NCBI RefSeq assembly: GCF_030816965.1 | Contig: NZ_JAUSYQ010000002.1 | Span: 7,988,001-8,052,000 of the forward strand | Length of the DNA: 64,000 nt | Origin: Streptomyces canus | GTDB lineage: Bacteria > Actinomycetota > Actinomycetes > Streptomycetales > Streptomycetaceae | Reading direction: 5' to 3' | Shown: one piece after another, positions 59,674-64,000 of the stretch | Position numbering within the stretch: position 1 is the stretch's first letter | How the letters are laid out: the number at the start of each line of letters is the position of its first letter | Program-made: the position numbers and the translations under genes | Notes under the pieces: model-generated | What the model saw: the letters and a program-made list of their open reading frames with translations, nothing else | Told to the model about the DNA's origin: nothing | Database searches by the model: none

Positions 59674-60861
59674 ATGACCGAAGCAGTGATCGATCTCGGC
59701 GAGTACGGCGACGCCTTCCGTGTCGAGCCGCACCCCGTCTACGCCGAGTTGCGCGGCCTCGGCCCCGTGCACCGGGTGCGACCGCCCGGCTCCGACGCCG
59801 GCTACTCGACCTGGCTCGTCGTCGGGCACGAGGAGGCGCGCGCGGCACTCGCCGATCCGAGACTGTCCAAGGACGGCCGCAGAATCGGCGCGGTGTTCCA
59901 CGACGAGGAGCTGATCGGCCGCCATCTGCTGGGCAGCGACCCGCCCGAGCACACCCGGCTGCGTGGGCTCGTCTCCCGCGCCTTCACCGTGCGCCGGGTC
60001 GAGCAACTGCGGCCCAGGATCCAGGAGATCACCGACGAGCTCCTCGAGACGATGCTGCCGCACGGCCGCGCCGACCTGGTGCAGTCCCTCGCCTACCCGC
60101 TGCCGATCACCGTCATCTGCGAGCTCCTCGGCGTGCCCGAGATGGACCGCACGGAGTTCCGCAAGCTGTCCACGGAGGTCGTGGCACCCACCAGCCCGGA
60201 GAGTTCGTACGACGCCGTCCTGCGCCTCGGTGAGTACCTGACGGAGCTCATCGAGGACAAGCGCTGCGCCGGACCGAGCGACGACCTGCTCGGCGACCTC
60301 ATCCGCACCACCGCCGAGGACGGCGACCGGCTCTCCCCGTCGGAACTGCGCGGCATGGCCTTCCTGCTGCTGATCGCGGGCCACGAGACCACGGTCAACC
60401 TCATCTCCAACGGCGTGCACGCCCTGCTCACCCATCCGGACCAACTCGCCGCCCTGCGCGCCGACATGAGCCTCATCGACGGCGCGGTCGAGGAGACGCT
60501 GCGCTACGAGGGGCCGGTGGAGAACGCGACGTTCCGGTACGCCGCCGAGTCCCTGGAGATAGCGGGACGGGCCATAGCCAAGGGCGACCCGGTGATGATC
60601 TGCCTGAGCGCGGCCGACCGCGACGGCTCCCGGTACCCGGCACCGGACCGCTTCGACATCCGCCGCGACCCGCGCGGCCACCTCGCTTTCGGCCACGGTA
60701 TCCACTACTGCCTGGGCGCCCCGCTGGCCCGCATGGAGGCCCGCACGGTGATCCGGACCCTGCTGGACCGCACTCCCTCCCTCGCGCTCGCCGGGCCCGC
60801 GGGGGAGTGGCTGCCAGGAATGCTGATCAGAGGAGTGCGGAGCCTGCCGGTGCGGTGGTAG
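59674..60861 (+). CDS. Cytochrome P450
   Basis: A 395-residue bacterial P450. The I-helix oxygen-activation motif is AGHETT at 235-240, the K-helix ExxR is in VEETLRYEGP, and the heme-binding loop FGHGIHYCLGAPLARME places the axial Cys346. SDPPEHTRLRGLVSRAFT is the C-helix region. It resembles the CYP105/107 groups of streptomycetes, but no substrate can be named. No ferredoxin gene is adjacent. Its position just after the response regulator suggests control by the two-component pair. Confidence 0.95.
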   Translation: MTEAVIDLGEYGDAFRVEPHPVYAELRGLGPVHRVRPPGSDAGYSTWLVVGHEEARAALADPRLSKDGRRIGAVFHDEELIGRHLLGSDPPEHTRLRGLVSRAFTVRRVEQLRPRIQEITDELLETMLPHGRADLVQSLAYPLPITVICELLGVPEMDRTEFRKLSTEVVAPTSPESSYDAVLRLGEYLTELIEDKRCAGPSDDLLGDLIRTTAEDGDRLSPSELRGMAFLLLIAGHETTVNLISNGVHALLTHPDQLAALRADMSLIDGAVEETLRYEGPVENATFRYAAESLEIAGRAIAKGDPVMICLSAADRDGSRYPAPDRFDIRRDPRGHLAFGHGIHYCLGAPLARMEARTVIRTLLDRTPSLALAGPAGEWLPGMLIRGVRSLPVRW

Positions 60862-60983
60862 GGCCCGGCGGGTCCGGCAGGTACGGCGTGGCGGGTTCGA
60901 CGGGGGCTCTGCTCGTTGACGGGGTCAGGTCGGTGGGTGTGCCGGAGTGAGGTCGGCGAGCGAGGCCGGCTGGGTGGGAGGGT

Positions 60984-62006
60984 TCAGAACGCGGCCGCGC
61001 TCGCGCCGCCCGGGATCTCCGCCAGCCGCACGGCCCTGCGCTCACGCCGGGACACCTCGCACGCCTCGGCGACCCGTAGCGCCTGCAACGCCTCGCGCCC
61101 GTCGCAGGGGTTCGCTCTCTCGCCCCGGACCACCTCGATGAACGCGGCCAGCTCGGCCTCGTAGGCCGGACCGAAGCGCTCCAGGAACCCCGTCCAGGGC
61201 TTGTCCGCCGCGGGCGGCCCCGTGGGCTCGGTGGACGCGATGGGCGTACGGTCGTCCAGGCCCACCACGACCTGGTCCAGCTCCCCGGCGAGCTCCATGC
61301 GCACGTCGTACCCGGCCCCGTTGAGCCGTGTCGCCGTGGCCGTCGCGAGGGTCCCGTCGTCGAGGGTGAGCAGGGCCGCCGCGGTGTCGACGTCCCCCGC
61401 GGCCCGGAACATCGGCGGCCCGGCGTCGGACCCGGCCGCGTACACGTCGACTATCTCGTGCCCGGTCACCCAGCGCAGGATGTCGAAGTCGTGGATGAGG
61501 GCGTCCCGGTACAGCCCGCCGGACAGCGGCAGCCAGTCGACCGGCGGCGGCGCCTGGTCGGAGGTCAGCGCCCGCACGGTGTGCAGCCGTCCGAGCCGTC
61601 CCGAGCGCACCGCCTCGCGCGCGCCCCTGTAGCCCGCGTCGAAGCGCCGCTGGAAGCCCATCTGGAGAACCGTCCCGGCGGTCTCCACCTCGGCGATGGC
61701 GTGCAGCGTGCCGGGCAGGTCGAGTGCGATGGGCTTCTCGCAGAACACGGGCAGTCCCGAGCGCGCCGCCCGGCCGATCAGCTCGGCATGGGCCGAGGTC
61801 ACCGTAGTGATCACCACGGCGTCCACGCCCCACTTGAAGATCTCGTCGACCCCCGGGGCCGCGGTCTCCCCGAGGCGGTGCGCGAGCTCCTGGGCCCGTG
61901 CCCCGTCCGCGTCCGTGAGGATTAAGGAACCGACCTCCCGATGGCGGCTGAGCGTGTTCGCATGAATGGTGCCGATGCGGCCCGTCCCTATGACCCCGAT
62001 GCGCAT
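60984..62006 (-). CDS. Gfo/Idh/MocA-family oxidoreductase, inositol-dehydrogenase-like
   Basis: A 340-residue NAD(P)-dependent dehydrogenase. MRIGVIGTGRIGTIHANTLS is the Rossmann motif, LPVFCEKPIALDL the EKP motif, and LYRDALIHDFDILRWVTGHE holds the catalytic Asp/His pair (D-x-x-x-H). This is the pattern of inositol 2-dehydrogenases (IolG). ATG 62006 is chosen; farther upstream the frame is antisense to the GntR gene. It is divergent from a GntR/UTRA regulator, so control by a sugar or inositol derivative is likely. Confidence 0.92.
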   Translation of the reverse strand: MRIGVIGTGRIGTIHANTLSRHREVGSLILTDADGARAQELAHRLGETAAPGVDEIFKWGVDAVVITTVTSAHAELIGRAARSGLPVFCEKPIALDLPGTLHAIAEVETAGTVLQMGFQRRFDAGYRGAREAVRSGRLGRLHTVRALTSDQAPPPVDWLPLSGGLYRDALIHDFDILRWVTGHEIVDVYAAGSDAGPPMFRAAGDVDTAAALLTLDDGTLATATATRLNGAGYDVRMELAGELDQVVVGLDDRTPIASTEPTGPPAADKPWTGFLERFGPAYEAELAAFIEVVRGERANPCDGREALQALRVAEACEVSRRERRAVRLAEIPGGASAAAF

Positions 62007-62048
62007 GTGAACAAAGTGTGGTCGAGAACCCCCTGCTGTCAATCTGTA

Positions 62049-62058
62049 TGTCCGGACA
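62049..62058. promoter_or_regulatory. TGTCCGGACA palindrome, likely GntR operator
   Basis: A perfect 10-bp palindrome midway between the divergent Gfo/Idh/MocA gene (start 62006) and the GntR regulator (start 62110). Confidence 0.65.
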
Positions 62059-62109
62059 ATCTGACTACACGACTTCCCGTCAACAGCGCACGGAGCTACG
62101 CTCGGGCCC

Positions 62110-62874
62110 GTGCCGAAACCAGGAGTGGACCCGACCGTGACGCTCGAGCTCAGTGTGGACCGCAGCAGCCCGGTGCCGTTGTACTTCCAGCTGTCCCAGC
62201 AGTTGGAGGCCGCGATCGAGCACGGAACGCTCACCCCCGGCAGCCTGCTGGGCAACGAGATCGAGCTCGCCGCCCGGCTCGGCCTGTCCCGGCCCACCGT
62301 GCGCCAGGCCATCCAGTCGCTCGTCGACAAGGGCCTGCTGGTGCGGCGCCGCGGAGTCGGCACCCAGGTCGTGCACAGCCAGGTCAAGCGCCCCCTGGAG
62401 CTCAGCAGCCTCTACGACGACCTGGAGGCGGCCGGTCAGCGCCCCGCGACCAAGGTCCTCGTCAACACCGTCGTCTCCGCCACCGCCGAGATCGCCGCGG
62501 CGCTCGGCGTCGCCGAGGGCAGCGACGTACACCGGGTGGAACGCCTGCGCCTCGCGCACGGCGAGCCGATGGCCTACCTGTGCAACTACCTCCCCCCGGC
62601 CCTCCTCGACCTGGACACCGCCCAGCTGGAGGCCACCGGCCTCTACCGCATGATGCGCACGGCGGGAATCACCCTGCACAGCGCCCGCCAGTCCATCGGC
62701 GCGAGAGCGGCCACAGCGGCGGAGGCGGAACGCCTGGCCGAGGAGGCGGGCGCCCCGCTCCTCACCATGCAACGAGTGACCTTCGACGACACGGGCAGGG
62801 CGGTCGAATACGGCACGCATACATATCGCCCGACTCGCTACTCATTCGAATTCCAGCTCCTGGTGCGCCCCTGA
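62110..62874 (+). CDS. GntR-family regulator (HutC/UTRA subfamily)
   Basis: A 254-residue regulator starting at GTG 62110. The winged helix is YFQLSQQLEAAIEHGTLTPG then LSRPTVRQAIQSLVDKGLLV and RRRGVGTQV. The UTRA ligand domain follows (HRVERLRLAHGEPMAYLCNY then LYRMMRTAGITLHSARQSIG). It probably represses the divergent oxidoreductase through the TGTCCGGACA palindrome and responds to a sugar-like effector. Confidence 0.93.
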   Translation: MPKPGVDPTVTLELSVDRSSPVPLYFQLSQQLEAAIEHGTLTPGSLLGNEIELAARLGLSRPTVRQAIQSLVDKGLLVRRRGVGTQVVHSQVKRPLELSSLYDDLEAAGQRPATKVLVNTVVSATAEIAAALGVAEGSDVHRVERLRLAHGEPMAYLCNYLPPALLDLDTAQLEATGLYRMMRTAGITLHSARQSIGARAATAAEAERLAEEAGAPLLTMQRVTFDDTGRAVEYGTHTYRPTRYSFEFQLLVRP

Positions 62875-62882
62875 AGGGGCGC
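62865..62882 (+). terminator. Hairpin whose loop contains the GntR stop codon
   Basis: GCGCCCC and GGGGCGC pair around the loop TGAA, which includes the TGA stop of the regulator gene. This motif is frequent at Streptomyces gene ends. Confidence 0.65.
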
Positions 62883-63013
62883 GGGGCTACCGATGTGCGG
62901 CTCCGCCGCGCGGGCGCGACCAGCCACGAACCACCCGCACCCGGCATGACGCGCGCACTCCCGTCGCTCCCCCGTTCGGCACTGACCCAGGGGGTGCGGC
63001 AGAATCAACGCCG

Positions 63014-64000
63014 ATGAGCACCTACGGCAACTTCAGCGCCCCCATAGGCTCCCGTCGCGCCCCCGCCCTGCGGACCGTCGGCACGCGGGAACGCCGCTCA
63101 CACCTGACCGCACCCCGCGTGCCGACGGTGGGCATCGACATCGGCGGCACCAAGGTCATGGCGGGTGTCGTCGACGCCGACGGCAACATCCTGGAGAAGG
63201 TCCGCACCGAGACCCCGGACAAGTCCAAGAGTCCCAAGGTCGTCGAGGACACCATCGTCGAACTGGTCCTGGACCTGTCCGACCGCCACGACGTGCACGC
63301 GGTCGGCATCGGCGCGGCCGGCTGGGTCGACGCCGACCGCAACCGTGTGCTGTTCGCCCCCCACCTGTCCTGGCGCAACGAGCCGCTGCGCGACCGCATC
63401 GCCGGCCGCCTCGCGGTCCCCGTCCTGGTGGACAACGACGCGAACACCGCCGCCTGGGCGGAGTGGCGCTTCGGCGCGGGGCGTGGTGAGGACCATCTCG
63501 TCATGATCACGCTCGGCACCGGCATCGGCGGCGCGATCCTGGAGGACGGCCAGGTCAAGCGCGGCAAGTACGGGGTCGCCGGCGAGTTCGGTCACATGCA
63601 GGTCGTCCCCGGCGGCCACCGCTGCCCGTGCGGCAACCGCGGCTGCTGGGAGCAGTACAGCTCCGGCAACGCGCTGGTCAGGGAGGCCAGGGAGCTGGCC
63701 GCCGCGGACTCGCCGGTGGCGTACGGGATCATCGAGCACGTCAAGGGCAACATCGCCGACATCACCGGTCCGATGATCACCGAGCTGGCCCGCGACGGTG
63801 ACGCGATGTGCATCGAGCTGCTCCAGGACATCGGCCAGTGGCTCGGCGTCGGCATCGCGAACCTCGCGGCCGCCCTGGACCCGTCCTGCTTCGTCATCGG
63901 CGGCGGCGTCAGCGCGGCCGACGACCTGCTGATCGGCCCGGCGCGGGACGCCTTCAAGCGCCAGCTCACCGGCCGCGGCTACCGCCCCGAGGCCCGCATC
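63014..64000 (+). CDS. ROK-family sugar kinase (3' end outside the window)
   Basis: 329 residues are visible; the gene runs off the window. The phosphate-1 motif is VGIDIGGTKVMAGVVDADG, then VDNDANTAAWAEWRFG (catalytic Asp), LGTGIGGAILEDGQV, and the ROK zinc motif CPCGNRGCWEQYSSG. GGGVSAADDLLIGPA follows. It resembles glucokinase-type ROK kinases. An N-terminal extension of about 38 residues before the first motif is longer than usual; ATG 63014 is the only near start. It is downstream of the GntR gene and probably part of the same sugar locus. Confidence 0.92.
   Translation, partial: MSTYGNFSAPIGSRRAPALRTVGTRERRSHLTAPRVPTVGIDIGGTKVMAGVVDADGNILEKVRTETPDKSKSPKVVEDTIVELVLDLSDRHDVHAVGIGAAGWVDADRNRVLFAPHLSWRNEPLRDRIAGRLAVPVLVDNDANTAAWAEWRFGAGRGEDHLVMITLGTGIGGAILEDGQVKRGKYGVAGEFGHMQVVPGGHRCPCGNRGCWEQYSSGNALVREARELAAADSPVAYGIIEHVKGNIADITGPMITELARDGDAMCIELLQDIGQWLGVGIANLAAALDPSCFVIGGGVSAADDLLIGPARDAFKRQLTGRGYRPEARI

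Overview
The window is a high-GC actinobacterial chromosome segment, almost certainly from a Streptomyces. The signs are strong third-position G/C bias, GTG starts, GTGA and ATGA gene overlaps, LAL and HxlR regulators, secreted RNase Sa-type and trypsin-type enzymes, an AllR-governed allantoin pathway and a GH46 chitosanase. I saw no rRNA, tRNA, CRISPR array or intact mobile element.

Layout. 1-3100 is decayed: a frameshifted surface-glycosidase fragment, then an AbiEii-like nucleotidyltransferase with an in-frame stop beside a conserved partner. 3100-15300 holds a CorA transporter, a winged-helix protein, LysE, a trypsin, two LuxR-type regulators, and two overlapping acyl-CoA ligases followed by GC-rich repeats. 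15300-24850 is the first purine/glyoxylate block: gcl, tartronate semialdehyde reductase, hydroxypyruvate isomerase, a small HTH protein, uraD-uraH-uricase, and an 8-oxoguanine/guanine-type deaminase. 24900-42700 is accessory: AraC-chitosanase, NmrA-like reductase, MFS with HxlR, thioesterase, a broken histidine phosphatase, a membrane protein and a small protein that share a Gly/Asn/Gln motif, aminotransferase with HxlR, a VWA pair, two divergent NIS siderophore synthetases, and a HipA-like kinase. 43000-49800 is the second purine block: malate synthase, a MocA-like nucleotidyltransferase, allR, allantoinase, allantoicase. 49900-56100 is a mosaic of small genes and gene fragments around a CGNR-type regulator. 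56700-64000 holds an RNase, a two-component system with a P450, a Gfo/Idh/MocA oxidoreductase with a divergent GntR regulator, and a ROK kinase cut by the window end.

How the genes work together. The two purine blocks form one route: 8-oxoguanine or related purine to urate, then 5-hydroxyisourate, OHCU, allantoin, allantoate, ureidoglycolate plus urea, and glyoxylate. Glyoxylate is then assimilated by malate synthase or by Gcl, with hydroxypyruvate isomerase and tartronate semialdehyde reductase. I found no ureidoglycolate lyase, xanthine dehydrogenase or glycerate kinase here. Five promoters (gcl, hyi, aceB, allR, allB) carry a pair of TTCYG-N5-YGGAA boxes spaced exactly 21 bp centre to centre, the likely AllR operators.

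Most notable otherwise: (i) a second local operator family, RTCACC-N9-GGTGAY, at 51.3, 53.1 and 54.4 kb, which probably defines a small regulon of the CGNR protein that includes an unrecognised 66-residue peptide gene; (ii) the shared G-N-Q-A motif joining a seven-helix membrane protein (C-terminus) to its neighbour (N-terminus), a possible signalling or conflict pair; (iii) a gene graveyard at 53.2-55.0 kb, where opposite-strand fragments of four families abut and are followed by a 20-G tract.
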